From NCBI RefSeq assembly GCF_001729785.1, contig NZ_CP017183.1:372001-436000 (forward strand): a stretch of 64,000 nt of DNA, in the 5' to 3' direction. This document shows positions 8,702 to 20,816 of this stretch, piece by piece (position 1 is the stretch's first letter; every line of letters starts with the position of its first letter). The stretch is from Enterobacter hormaechei subsp. xiangfangensis. GTDB taxonomy: Bacteria > Pseudomonadota > Gammaproteobacteria > Enterobacterales > Enterobacteriaceae. Below the pieces are notes generated by a model. That model was not told the DNA's origin. It searched no databases and worked only from the letters and a program-made list of their open reading frames with translations. The position numbers and the translations under genes were made by a program.

Positions 8702-10204
8702 ATGCTTAGAAGGAAAAAAGTAAAACCCATCACGCTGCGCGATGTCACCATTATTGATGACGCGAAACTGCGCAAAGCGATTACAGCGGCCTCGCTCGGT
8801 AATGCGATGGAGTGGTTCGATTTTGGTGTTTACGGCTTTGTGGCCTATGCACTTGGTAAAGTGTTCTTCCCCGGTGCCGATCCCAGCTTGCAGATGATTG
8901 CCGCGCTGGGTACGTTCTCCGTTCCCTTCCTGATTCGCCCTCTTGGTGGTCTTTTCTTCGGCATGCTGGGTGATAAATATGGTCGCCAGAAAATCCTGGC
9001 TATTACCATTGTCATCATGTCGATAAGTACATTCTGTATCGGCCTTATTCCGTCGTATGCGACTATTGGTATATGGGCGCCGATTCTGCTGTTGATCTGT
9101 AAGATGGCGCAGGGCTTCTCCGTTGGCGGCGAATATACCGGTGCATCGATTTTTGTCGCCGAATATTCTCCGGACCGTAAACGCGGCTTTATGGGCAGCT
9201 GGCTGGACTTTGGTTCGATTGCCGGATTCGTCATGGGCGCGGGGGTTGTCGTTCTGATCTCAACCGTAGTGGGTGAAGAGAACTTCCTTGACTGGGGCTG
9301 GCGTATTCCGTTCTTCCTGGCGCTGCCGCTGGGCATCATTGGGCTTTACCTGCGTCACGCCCTGGAAGAGACGCCTGCGTTCCAGCAGCACGTTGAAAAG
9401 CTGGAGCAGGGTGACCGTGAAGGGTTACAGGATGGCCCGAAAGTGTCGTTCAAGGAGATTGCGACCAAACACTGGCGCAGCCTGCTGACCTGTATTGGTC
9501 TGGTGATTTCCACCAACGTCACCTATTACATGCTGCTGACCTACATGCCGAGCTACCTGTCGCATAACCTGCACTACTCGGAAGACCACGGTGTGCTGAT
9601 TATTATCGCCATCATGGTAGGTATGCTGTTTGTGCAGCCGATTATGGGTCTGTTGAGCGACCGCTTTGGCCGTAAGCCATTCATTATTCTCGGCAGCGTC
9701 GCCTTGTTCGCACTGGCAATTCCGGCCTTTATTCTGATTAACAGCAATGTGCTGGGGCTGATTTTCGCCGGTCTGCTGATGCTGGCGGTGATCCTCAACT
9801 GCTTCATCGGGGTGATGGCTTCTACGCTGCCGGCAATGTTCCCGACGCATATTCGCTACAGTGCGCTGGCGGCAGCCTTTAATATCTCCGTTCTGATTGC
9901 GGGCCTGACGCCGACACTTGCTGCTTCACTGGTGGAGAGCACGCAAAACCTGATGATGCCTGCTTACTATCTGATGGTCATTGCGGTGGTCGGCCTGATT
10001 ACCGGTATTACCATGAAGGAGACGGCGAATCGTCCCCTGAAAGGGGCAACGCCTGCGGCGTCTGATATTCAGGAAGCGAAAGAGATCCTGCGTGAGCACT
10101 ACGATAATGTAGAGCAGAAGATTGAAGATATTGACGCAGAGATCGAGGCGCTCCAGAAAAAACGTTCTCGCCTGGTTGACCAGCATCCGAGAATTAACGA
10201 GTGA
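8702..10204 (+). CDS. proP: Proline/glycine betaine osmosensory transporter
   Basis: ProP is a proton symporter of the major facilitator superfamily that senses osmolality and takes up proline, glycine betaine and ectoine. The start at 8702 (AGGAAAGCT before ATG) gives 500 residues beginning MLRRKKVKPITLRD, the E. coli length; a longer frame starts at 8660 but has no support. Twelve hydrophobic segments are visible, with MFS loops GDKYGRQK and SDRFGRK. The C-terminal ~50 residues, EAKEILREHY to the end, form heptads typical of its antiparallel coiled coil that tunes the osmotic threshold. It ends at a strong terminator. Confidence 0.97.
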   Translation: MLRRKKVKPITLRDVTIIDDAKLRKAITAASLGNAMEWFDFGVYGFVAYALGKVFFPGADPSLQMIAALGTFSVPFLIRPLGGLFFGMLGDKYGRQKILAITIVIMSISTFCIGLIPSYATIGIWAPILLLICKMAQGFSVGGEYTGASIFVAEYSPDRKRGFMGSWLDFGSIAGFVMGAGVVVLISTVVGEENFLDWGWRIPFFLALPLGIIGLYLRHALEETPAFQQHVEKLEQGDREGLQDGPKVSFKEIATKHWRSLLTCIGLVISTNVTYYMLLTYMPSYLSHNLHYSEDHGVLIIIAIMVGMLFVQPIMGLLSDRFGRKPFIILGSVALFALAIPAFILINSNVLGLIFAGLLMLAVILNCFIGVMASTLPAMFPTHIRYSALAAAFNISVLIAGLTPTLAASLVESTQNLMMPAYYLMVIAVVGLITGITMKETANRPLKGATPAASDIQEAKEILREHYDNVEQKIEDIDAEIEALQKKRSRLVDQHPRINE

Positions 10205-10208
10205 TAAA

Positions 10209-10231
10209 AAAACCCGCCGCTGGCGGGTTTT
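10209..10231. terminator. Bidirectional terminator after proP
   Basis: AAAACCCGCC / GGCGGGTTTT form a perfect 10-bp stem with a 3-base loop, with T-runs readable on both strands. It serves proP on the plus strand and the NicO-type gene on the minus strand, whose stop codon lies 7 bases further on. Confidence 0.92.
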
Positions 10232-10237
10232 CTTTTA

Positions 10238-11191
10238 TTAGCATCCTGCGGCGATGTAGTCGCCGCCAGCGCTGACGGGGATCACCGTCAGGAACAGGAC
10301 CGTCGCGAACAGTATCAGAACAACCCCTCCGGCAATTTTGACCATCGGCATTATCCAGTTCAGGGACGTGCCGCCACCAAACCAGGCTACTGTGCGTTCA
10401 CGTGCGTAACGTACTGCCAGCGACAGCCCCATAATCGACAGCGCCGTGCCCAGCGACATTGTCATCACAGCAGCAATCCCCCAGCTAATAATGCCGAGCG
10501 CATTCGAGAACATCAGGATCATAATTGCCCCGCTGCACGGGCGTGCGCCTATGGCCAGCACCACGCCCAGACGGGTTTTCCAGTCGCTTTTAGCCAGATC
10601 CACCCCTACGCCGTGATGGCCGCAGCCACAATGTTCATTATGCTGGTGAAGCGGCTTGATGGCGCTAATCGCCATTTTGCGCGGACGCAGGCTGCTGAGC
10701 GCCTGATAAATGATAAATGCACCGAAGGCGGCAATCAGTAGGGCGCTGATTTTCTCGACGTACCAACGGCTGGTGCTGATATCCCCTGACGCGAGGTTCA
10801 ATCCAACCGCCAGGATAAAGACAAAGGCGATTGCGCTGACGCCCTGCATCAGGCTACCGATAAACGGTACGACGCGCGCCGCGAGCTGGCTCTCTTTATT
10901 GGTGGTGAGATACGTGGTGACGATGAATTTGCCGTGTCCCGGTCCAACGGCATGGAGGACACCATAAAGAAACGCACCGGTTAACAACCACAGCCCACCG
11001 CTGTACTGATGATTATTAAGTTGCAGCAAATACATCACCAGATAACGGTGCAGGGTGATCTGGGTGGCGAGGCACCACTGAATAAAAGCATTCCAGTGCT
11101 CATGCAGTGCAAAACCTGCCATAAGTAACACCAGCACGGCGAGCCCGGCGGTTGGGAGACGCCAGTCACGTTGAAGTCGTTGTGTCGTCAT
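10238..11191 (-). CDS. NicO-family nickel/cobalt transporter
   Basis: A 317-residue inner-membrane protein of the NicO/RcnA group. The family signature HAVGPGHGK lies at residues 80-88, and GARPCSGA near 215-222 is the second conserved membrane motif. A histidine/cysteine-rich cytoplasmic loop (residues 182-193, HQHNEHCGCGHH) separates the two halves and probably binds metal. RcnA exports nickel and cobalt, while other members may import, so direction cannot be decided from sequence. It stands alone between proP and the rrn promoters. I assign no gene symbol. Confidence 0.85.
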   Translation of the reverse strand: MTTQRLQRDWRLPTAGLAVLVLLMAGFALHEHWNAFIQWCLATQITLHRYLVMYLLQLNNHQYSGGLWLLTGAFLYGVLHAVGPGHGKFIVTTYLTTNKESQLAARVVPFIGSLMQGVSAIAFVFILAVGLNLASGDISTSRWYVEKISALLIAAFGAFIIYQALSSLRPRKMAISAIKPLHQHNEHCGCGHHGVGVDLAKSDWKTRLGVVLAIGARPCSGAIMILMFSNALGIISWGIAAVMTMSLGTALSIMGLSLAVRYARERTVAWFGGGTSLNWIMPMVKIAGGVVLILFATVLFLTVIPVSAGGDYIAAGC

Positions 11192-11354
11192 GAGGTTGAC
11201 CCGCGAGAGAAATATTTGCCGCTAGTATAGTGTTCAAATCGCTGGATCACACCGGGATCGTCAATAGATTGTGGATAAGTCTGTGCGTAAAAAGGTATAA
11301 GGCGGGGTTTTGCTGGGGAATACAGCAGTCAGTCATTTTTTTGCAACTTTTCTG

Positions 11355-11382
11355 TTGCGGTCGCTCGGGAACTCCCTATAAT
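11355..11382 (+). promoter_or_regulatory. rrn P1 promoter
   Basis: A -35 element TTGCGG (11355-11360), 16-base spacer and -10 TATAAT (11377-11382) are followed by a GC-rich discriminator GCGCCTCC, the hallmark of growth-rate and ppGpp control. An AT-rich tract with GTCATTTTTTTGCAAC lies directly upstream and fits an UP element. The start point should be near 11391. Confidence 0.88.
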
Positions 11383-11463
11383 GCGCCTCCATCGACACGG
11401 CGGATGTGAATCACTTCACAAACAACCCGGTCGGCTAAAGAGAAAAAATCCTGAAAATCAGGG

Positions 11464-11491
11464 TTGACTCTGAAAGAGGAAAGCGTAATAT
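11464..11491 (+). promoter_or_regulatory. rrn P2 promoter
   Basis: TTGACT (11464-11469), a 16-base spacer and TAATAT (11486-11491), about 110 bases downstream of P1, correspond to the constitutive second rRNA promoter of enterobacteria. Confidence 0.82.
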
Positions 11492-11529
11492 ACGCCACCT
11501 CGCAACGGTGAGCGGAAGCCGCGTTGCAC

Positions 11530-11541
11530 TGCTCTTTAACA
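11530..11541 (+). promoter_or_regulatory. rrn leader boxA
   Basis: TGCTCTTTAACA is the boxA antitermination signal loaded with NusB/NusE. Just after it, the segment around 11547-11574 is complementary to the sequence 3' of 16S (about 13234-13263) and would form the RNase III processing stem of pre-16S rRNA. Confidence 0.88.
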
Positions 11542-11676
11542 ATTTATCAGACAATCTGTGTGGGCACTCAAAGTGACATGGATTCTTAACGTCCTCGGAC
11601 GATAAATGAATACCAAGTCTCAACGAGTGAACACGTAATTCATTACGAAGTTTAATTCATTGAGCATCAAACTTTT

Positions 11677-13218
<1,542 letters not shown>

Positions 13219-13418
13219 CCTTAAAGAACCTGCCTTTGTAGTGCTCACACAGATTGTCTGATGAATGATGAACTTCTGAATGTACTTTTTGAGTGCATTA
13301 AGAAGTTTTGCTCTTTAAAAATCTGGATCAAGCTGAAAATTGAAACGACACATAGCTCATGTGTGTTCGAGTCTCTCAAATTTTCGCAACCATGAAGTGA
13401 AACATCTTCGGGTTGTGA
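13219..13418 (+). other. 16S-23S internal transcribed spacer without tRNA
   Basis: The spacer is only 200 nt and contains no tRNA-Glu, tRNA-Ile or tRNA-Ala gene: no cloverleaf and no tRNA T-arm is present. It keeps the 3' arm of the 16S processing stem, a long hairpin (arms AACTTCT / AGAAGTT near 13271-13307), the second boxA TGCTCTTTAAAA (13309-13320), and the conserved run into 23S. tRNA-less spacers are known in a few enterobacterial operons. Confidence 0.9.
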
Positions 13419-16322
<2,904 letters not shown>

Positions 16323-16508
16323 ACAACGCCGAAGGTGTTTTGGCGAAGAGACAGAATTTTCAGCTTAGATTCAGAGTCCGAAGGATTTTGCGCTGAGACA
16401 AGGCGGCAAACGAAGGAAAGGAAGGAGCATACTGAGGTATGTGACTGACTTTACGAGAGCAGCCAACGCAGTATCAGTGCGAAAGACACAGGACAGAGCA
16501 CAAGAATT
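16323..16508 (+). other. Long 23S-5S spacer with a palindromic segment
   Basis: The spacer is 186 nt, about twice the E. coli length (recalled as just over 90 nt). The first ~50 and last ~25 bases resemble normal spacer. The middle, about 16390-16485, forms one long imperfect hairpin: outer arms GCGCTGA / TCAGTGC (one G-U pair), inner AAAG / CTTT, and apical CATAC-tgag-GTATG. This architecture resembles dispersed enterobacterial palindromic elements. Confidence 0.75.
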
Positions 16509-16628
16509 TGCCTGGCGGCTGTAGCGCGGTGGTCCCACCTGACCCCATGCCGAACTCAGAAGTGAAACGCCGTAGCGCCGATGGTAGTGTGGGGTCTCCC
16601 CATGTGAGAGTAGGGAACTGCCAGGCAT
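16509..16628 (+). rRNA. rrf: 5S ribosomal RNA
   Basis: Complete 120-nt gene from TGCCTGGCGGC to ACTGCCAGGCAT, differing from E. coli 5S at only a few positions, with the terminal stem intact. A single 5S copy closes the operon; no distal tRNA follows. Confidence 0.98.
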
Positions 16629-16643
16629 CAAACAAGTGAAGAG

Positions 16644-16667
16644 GCCATCCGCAAGGATGGCTTTTTT
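16644..16667 (+). terminator. rrn operon terminator
   Basis: GCCATCC-GCAA-GGATGGC followed by TTTTTT gives a 7-bp stem closed by a stable GNRA-type loop and a clear U-tract, 15 bases after 5S. Confidence 0.93.
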
Positions 16668-16691
16668 GCGTTTGTTTGCAGAAAAACGGCA

Positions 16692-16718
16692 GGCCGTAAG
16701 GCGAAGCCGCCATCCGGC
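16692..16718. repeat. REP-type palindrome between rrn and yjdF
   Basis: GGCCGTAAGGCGAAGCCGCCATCCGGC-type sequence (arms GCCG...CGGC with the GGCGAAGCCGCC core) just before the yjdF stop codon, consistent with a single REP unit. Confidence 0.65.
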
Positions 16719-16721
16719 AAC

Positions 16722-17342
16722 TCAGAGCGCACTATCCACATTCAAACGACGCAATTGCCGCTGATGGAAACGCCCAAGGATCAGCACCGTCGTTAACGCA
16801 CCAAGCAGCGCGCAAAACATATCAGACTGGGTATCCCATGGATCGCCCTGCGTCCCCAGAAAATCATCCGCACCCTGTCCCATCGCCAAAGCAGCCCACC
16901 ACTCAATGAGTTCATAGGTGGCGCTAATGGCCAGAGCAACACAGCACACCAGAAACCCCGTCATCTTATGTCCACGAACATACCCACCGCGCAGCAGAAT
17001 TTCTCGCGCTGCCAGTGCGGGAACCAGCCCCTGGAAGAAGTGACCGAGCTTGTCATACGGATTTCGGCTAAGCCCGAGCATCTCCTGAACCTCAAAACCA
17101 ACCGGAACCTTTGCGTAGGTGTACATTCCACCAACCATCAGAATGATGGCGTGGAAGAAAACCAGAGTATAGAGAAGGGGAGTCAAAGGGTATCGCCGGT
17201 GTGTGGCAAGCAGAAGTGGGATGATGATAATGACGGGCGTCACCTCCATCAACCAGGTGACGCGATCGCTCGTGAACAGGCCGGTATAAAACAGGATCAT
17301 CAGCAGGAGCAGTGACCCGGCTTTTAAAGCAGATAAGGTCAT
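16722..17342 (-). CDS. yjdF: Inner-membrane protein YjdF (DUF2238)
   Basis: A 206-residue membrane protein of the DUF2238 family with about six hydrophobic segments. Family stretches DKLGHFFQGLVPALAAREILLR, given here by its first part DKLGHFFQGL, and TYELIEWWAAL plus GDPWDTQSDM are present, including acidic and histidine residues that could be catalytic. Function unknown. The open frame runs up to 17435, but the ATG at 17342 matches the family start (MTLSALKAG). It converges on the rrn operon; in E. coli yjdF lies near melB/fumB, so the neighbourhood differs. Confidence 0.88.
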   Translation of the reverse strand: MTLSALKAGSLLLLMILFYTGLFTSDRVTWLMEVTPVIIIIPLLLATHRRYPLTPLLYTLVFFHAIILMVGGMYTYAKVPVGFEVQEMLGLSRNPYDKLGHFFQGLVPALAAREILLRGGYVRGHKMTGFLVCCVALAISATYELIEWWAALAMGQGADDFLGTQGDPWDTQSDMFCALLGALTTVLILGRFHQRQLRRLNVDSAL

Positions 17343-17424
17343 ATCATTTTCATTGTCAGGAAAAAAAATCACTATTACCTGACAGAAGGGAAAATTCAAT
17401 GCGTAGCGGGGACAGAAAAGCAAA

Positions 17425-17445
17425 AACCCAGCCATAGGCTGGGTT
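17425..17445 (-). terminator. Terminator of the tRNA-Phe gene
   Basis: On the minus strand AACCCAGCC-TAT-GGCTGGGTT is followed by TTTTG, a 9-bp stem 11 bases beyond the tRNA 3' end. It also separates the tRNA from yjdF. Confidence 0.9.
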
Positions 17446-17455
17446 CTTTAAATAG

Positions 17456-17531
17456 TGGTGCCCGGACTCGGAATCGAACCAAGGACACGGGGATTTTCAA
17501 TCCCCTGCTCTACCGACTGAGCTATCCGGGC
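17456..17531 (-). tRNA. pheU: tRNA-Phe (anticodon GAA)
   Basis: 76-nt gene, 5' GCCCGGATAGCTCAGTCGG, anticodon loop ATTGAAAAT, T-arm GGTTCGATTCC and encoded CCA. It matches E. coli tRNA-Phe, and its position beside yjdC-dsbD corresponds to E. coli pheU, a frequent integration site. No integrase or duplicated tRNA end is seen here. Confidence 0.97.
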
Positions 17532-17541
17532 AACGGAGCGC

Positions 17542-17570
17542 ATTAAACCGCAATCGCGCGCGATCGTCAA
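17542..17570 (-). promoter_or_regulatory. tRNA-Phe promoter
   Basis: On the minus strand: -35 TTGACG (17570-17565), 17-base spacer, -10 TTTAAT (17547-17542), then a GC-rich discriminator GCGCTCCG before the tRNA, as in stringently controlled stable-RNA promoters. Confidence 0.82.
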
Positions 17571-17605
17571 CATTATTTCGGGAAAAGCTGTTCAACTGCT
17601 TAAGT

Positions 17606-18073
17606 TTGCGGCAATCTGTCCGTTTGTGCCCTGGAATTGCACTAATCTTCCAGACAGTTCAGGCAAGATGTGACAATCCATTGATACGTCAGGTAATGAG
17701 CTGGGCGGGTGTGCTGTGGCTTTCCTGGATGAGCTGGCAGCTGTTTAGCGCCCCGGCCGCGAATCTCTCCTCCAGAAGTCACGTCCGATTTACCGCGCGG
17801 GCGGCGGCGTTACTACAGGTTGTAAACCCAAAAACATGGATGATGGCGCTGGCAGTTGTCAGCCTGTTTGCTCCGGCAAGCGACCATGCATTACGGGATA
17901 TTACGCTGATGGCGCTATGGTTTCTGGCGATCTCCGTGGTCTGTTTGTTGTGCTGGGCGTGGCTGGGGAAGGCGGTGAACCGGATTTTCCGCACCACCGT
18001 GGCGATGGTGCGATTTCAGCGCGCGATGGCGCTGTGTTTGTTTATTTCCGCCTGGATGGGAATGCTGGCTTAG
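17606..18073 (+). pseudogene. LysE/RhtB-family exporter remnant lacking its N-terminus
   Basis: The open frame encodes the last two thirds of a LysE-type amino-acid exporter: WAGVLWLSWMSWQLF, the family motif VNPKTWMMALAVV, then two more hydrophobic segments ending [11 protein letters not shown]. Family members are about 200-210 residues and start with a membrane segment of the PGP type; here the ~50 residues before NPLIRQVMSW are unrelated, and upstream lies the tRNA-Phe promoter. The gene therefore appears 5'-truncated next to the tRNA. Its end overlaps the yjdC stop by 4 bases. Whether a short product is made is unknown. Confidence 0.72.
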
Positions 18074-18645
18074 GTCAGTGCACCACCCATACGACACTGC
18101 GCGAACCGCAAAATATCTTCCGCCAGACGGTGCGCCGTATCCACATCCGCCTGGCTACGGTTCACCAGCATGCGGCTCAGGCAACCTTCCAGCACCAGCT
18201 CCATCTGCTTCGCGACCATTGCCGGATCATCCACTTCAAGTGTGGTCAGCAGCTCATGTGTGAACTCGTGCGCGGCTCGTTTTTGCTGATCTGCCAGTTG
18301 ATGGATGGGGTGCCCAGGATCCGGATAGTAGGTGCAGGCGGCGATAAACAGACAACCTGGGTAACGGTTGTTGGTAACACACTCCGTCAGTGCGGTATAG
18401 CGCGCCAGCAGCTTTTGCTCGGTGGTCAGTTCTTCATTCAGCATCAGCTGCCTGCGCCAGATATCCACCTGCTGGCTGAGATAGCGCAGGGCATCGTACA
18501 GCAGCGCCTCTTTATCCGGCCAGAAGCGCCTAAGTTCATCCAGAGGGTAATCGATACGGTCGGCGACCATCTCAAGCGTGGTGCTGGCGATCCCTTGAAT
18601 CTCAAGCAATTGCAGGGCTTGTCCCAGTACGTCTTCGCGTTGCAC
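18070..18645 (-). CDS. yjdC: TetR-family regulator YjdC
   Basis: A 191-residue TetR-type repressor: an N-terminal helix-turn-helix (residues ~8-50, with [21 protein letters not shown], quoted in part as [10 protein letters not shown]) and a C-terminal ligand domain rich in helices. A GTG at 18645, preceded by GGAGGAGATAACC, matches the E. coli length; the ATG at 18669 would add 8 residues and lies before the Shine-Dalgarno. It follows dsbD by 50 bases on the same strand, so it may be the last gene of a cutA-dsbD-yjdC unit. Ligand and targets are not known. Confidence 0.92.
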   Translation of the reverse strand: MQREDVLGQALQLLEIQGIASTTLEMVADRIDYPLDELRRFWPDKEALLYDALRYLSQQVDIWRRQLMLNEELTTEQKLLARYTALTECVTNNRYPGCLFIAACTYYPDPGHPIHQLADQQKRAAHEFTHELLTTLEVDDPAMVAKQMELVLEGCLSRMLVNRSQADVDTAHRLAEDILRFAQCRMGGALT

Positions 18646-18694
18646 GGTTATCTCCTCCGCTATTCCCAACGGTTTGTCCCGTCTAAAGTGTTGT

Positions 18695-20404
18695 TTACGG
18701 TTGGCGATTGCGCAAATGCGCGTTGAATGCCGTCGCGTCCATAAACCCGGTTACACGCTGCGTCGGCTGTTCTTCCCCCTGTTCATTGAAGAACAGGATG
18801 GTAGGCAACCCGAGCACGTTAAGTTGCTTCAGCAGAGCCTTATCCTGCGTGCTGTTGACGGTAACGTTCGCCTGGAGCAGAACGGTATCGCTCAGCGCAT
18901 GTTGTACCTGCGGATCGCTGAAGGTGTATTTTTCAAACTCTTTGCAGGCCACGCACCAGTCGGCATAGAGATCGAGCATGACCGGTTTGCCTTTCGCCTG
19001 CGCCAGGGCGTGGTTAAGGTCATCTACGTTTTTAATCTGTATAAAATTCAGATGAGCCTGCGTTTGACCTGCCGGGGTGCCAAACGCCCAGTCCTGTAGC
19101 GGACGGACGCTCACCAGCGCGGCCGCCAGCAGAAGGATCTGTAGCAGGCGCATCCACGGTTTCTTCGCCCCCAGACTCACGATAAACGCCCAGCTGAAGA
19201 AGGCCACGCCGAGCATCGCCCAAAGACGTGTACCCCACACATCACCGATGATGCGCTCCAGCAGAAATACCGGCAGCGCCAGAATGACAAAACCAAACGC
19301 GGTTTTCACCGTCTCCATCCACGGGCCGCTTTTCGGCAGCAGACGATTGCCAAACACCGTCACCAGGATCAGCGGCAGGCCCATGCCGAGCGCGTAGAGG
19401 TACAGCGTGCCGCCGCCGAGCCACAGGTTGCCGCTCTGAGCAATGTATAACAGAATGGCGCTCAGCGGCGCAGTGGTGCAGGGGGAGCAAATCAGCCCGG
19501 CGATGGCACCCATGGCGAACACGCCGCCCGCAGAGCCACCCTGCTGACGGTTGCTCATCAGCGTCAGACGGGTTTGCAGGGAAGAGGGCAGTTGCAGGGT
19601 GAACAGGCCAAACATCGACAGCGCCAGCAGAATAAACACCGCTGACAGTCCGATAAGCACATAAGGATGCTGAAGGGCGGCCTGGAACTGCAACCCGGCA
19701 GCGGCGACCACTAGGCCGAGCGCCGTATAGGTTAACGCCATGCCCTGTACATAGATAAAGGCCAGCAACAGCGCACGGGCGGTGGAAAGGCGTTGTTTAC
19801 CGCCCAGCACGATGCCAGAGATAAGCGGGTACATAGGCAGTACGCAGGGCGTAAAGGCGATGCCGATACCAATCAATAACGCCCAAAGTGCTGAGAACGG
19901 AAGGTCTGAAGTGGCTTCGCCTGCGCCTTCACCCTTCATCCTGGCCCTCTTCCCTGATGGGAGAGGGGAGGCAGCGCCTTTCACTTCGCTAAGCGGAACG
20001 ACCTTTGTTTCAGGTGGGTAACAGAATCCGGCGTCTGCGCAGCCCTGATAGGTGACCGTTAATGTGGCACCTTTATCGGCATGGTTCACCGTGACGGGCA
20101 CGCTTAAGCGCTGGCGATAAATTTCACTCTTACCGTAGAACTCGTCCTCGTGCCACACGCCAGCGGGCATCTGCAATGCGCCGACGTTCGCCTTTGTCGG
20201 CGTGATGCTGACCTGCTTGCGATAGAGGTAGTAACCCTCTTTCACCTGCCAGGTGAGACTGAGATCGTGCTGGTTTTGCTGAAAGTCGAAAACGAATGCC
20301 TGGTCGGCAGGAATAAAGTTCGAACGGCCGGGTGCGTCAAACAACCCGGCAAAAACTGACGTGCTGCACAGCAGCAGGATCAGCGTAATGAAGCGTTGAG
20401 CCAT
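18695..20404 (-). CDS. dsbD: Thiol:disulfide interchange protein DsbD
   Basis: DsbD moves electrons from cytoplasmic thioredoxin to periplasmic DsbC, DsbG and CcmG. The 569-residue precursor has a signal peptide ending VFA, the alpha domain with C122 and C128 (mature 103/109), eight membrane segments with the TPC and SPC cysteine sites, and a thioredoxin-like gamma domain with WCVAC near residue 480, so all three cysteine pairs are present. The linker after the alpha domain (about residues 143-164) is encoded by a dispersed palindromic repeat and is unlike E. coli. Its start overlaps the cutA end by 25 bases. Confidence 0.96.
   Translation of the reverse strand: MAQRFITLILLLCSTSVFAGLFDAPGRSNFIPADQAFVFDFQQNQHDLSLTWQVKEGYYLYRKQVSITPTKANVGALQMPAGVWHEDEFYGKSEIYRQRLSVPVTVNHADKGATLTVTYQGCADAGFCYPPETKVVPLSEVKGAASPLPSGKRARMKGEGAGEATSDLPFSALWALLIGIGIAFTPCVLPMYPLISGIVLGGKQRLSTARALLLAFIYVQGMALTYTALGLVVAAAGLQFQAALQHPYVLIGLSAVFILLALSMFGLFTLQLPSSLQTRLTLMSNRQQGGSAGGVFAMGAIAGLICSPCTTAPLSAILLYIAQSGNLWLGGGTLYLYALGMGLPLILVTVFGNRLLPKSGPWMETVKTAFGFVILALPVFLLERIIGDVWGTRLWAMLGVAFFSWAFIVSLGAKKPWMRLLQILLLAAALVSVRPLQDWAFGTPAGQTQAHLNFIQIKNVDDLNHALAQAKGKPVMLDLYADWCVACKEFEKYTFSDPQVQHALSDTVLLQANVTVNSTQDKALLKQLNVLGLPTILFFNEQGEEQPTQRVTGFMDATAFNAHLRNRQP
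19926..19972. repeat. Palindromic repeat embedded in dsbD
   Basis: On the minus strand the core CCCTCTCCC-atca-GGGAAGAGGG (one bulged base) is followed by a GGATGAAGGGTGAAGG tail. The same core occurs between phnD and phnE at 328-349. Here it is in frame in the dsbD linker and is translated as [19 protein letters not shown]. Confidence 0.75.
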
Positions 20405-20703
20405 GAGAGATAATCGTTATCGCCGTGGACCACTGGCAGCACCAGCAGCTCCGGGGTTTGGTATGGATGATGAGACTTGAGGCAGTCGAGGAGAGCCTGC
20501 TGGTTTGTCAGGTTGGTTTTGAGCAACATCTGGACTTCGTACTCTTGCTCCAGCTTGCCTTCCCAGTAATAAAGGGAGGTGGCGCCGGGAAGAAGCGTGA
20601 CACAGGCAGCCAGTTTTTCGGCCAGCACTTTGGCGGCCAGATCCTGGGCAGAAGCTTCATCAGGGGCGGTGCACAGTACAACAACAGCATCAGGCGTGTT
20701 CAC
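20380..20703 (-). CDS. cutA: Divalent-cation tolerance protein CutA
   Basis: A 107-residue trimeric cytoplasmic protein linked to copper tolerance in E. coli; its molecular activity is unsettled. Family segments [36 protein letters not shown] and [15 protein letters not shown] are intact. The start is a GTG at 20703 with an ideal AGGAGG Shine-Dalgarno 7 bases upstream. It lies just upstream of dsbD, overlapping its start, so the two are probably cotranscribed. A terminator separates it from dcuA. Confidence 0.95.
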   Translation of the reverse strand: MNTPDAVVVLCTAPDEASAQDLAAKVLAEKLAACVTLLPGATSLYYWEGKLEQEYEVQMLLKTNLTNQQALLDCLKSHHPYQTPELLVLPVVHGDNDYLSWLNASLR

Positions 20704-20764
20704 AAGTCGACCTCCTCATCACGAAAGTCTTCACTATATCACGCAAGGCGGTTGGTCATTAATG

Positions 20765-20791
20765 AAACGGGCCGCAGAGCGGCCCGTTTTT
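20765..20791. terminator. Terminator between dcuA and cutA
   Basis: ACGGGCCG / CGGCCCGT stem with a short loop, extended by A/T pairs on both sides. On the minus strand it ends dcuA transcription; the T-run is stronger on the plus strand. Confidence 0.85.
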
Positions 20792-20816
20792 AACTATTTT
20801 TACAACGGCTAATCGT

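Noticed and set aside
17456..17531. An att site or integrated island at tRNA-Phe
   Set aside because: No duplicated tRNA 3' end and no integrase lie nearby; only the truncated exporter hints at past events.
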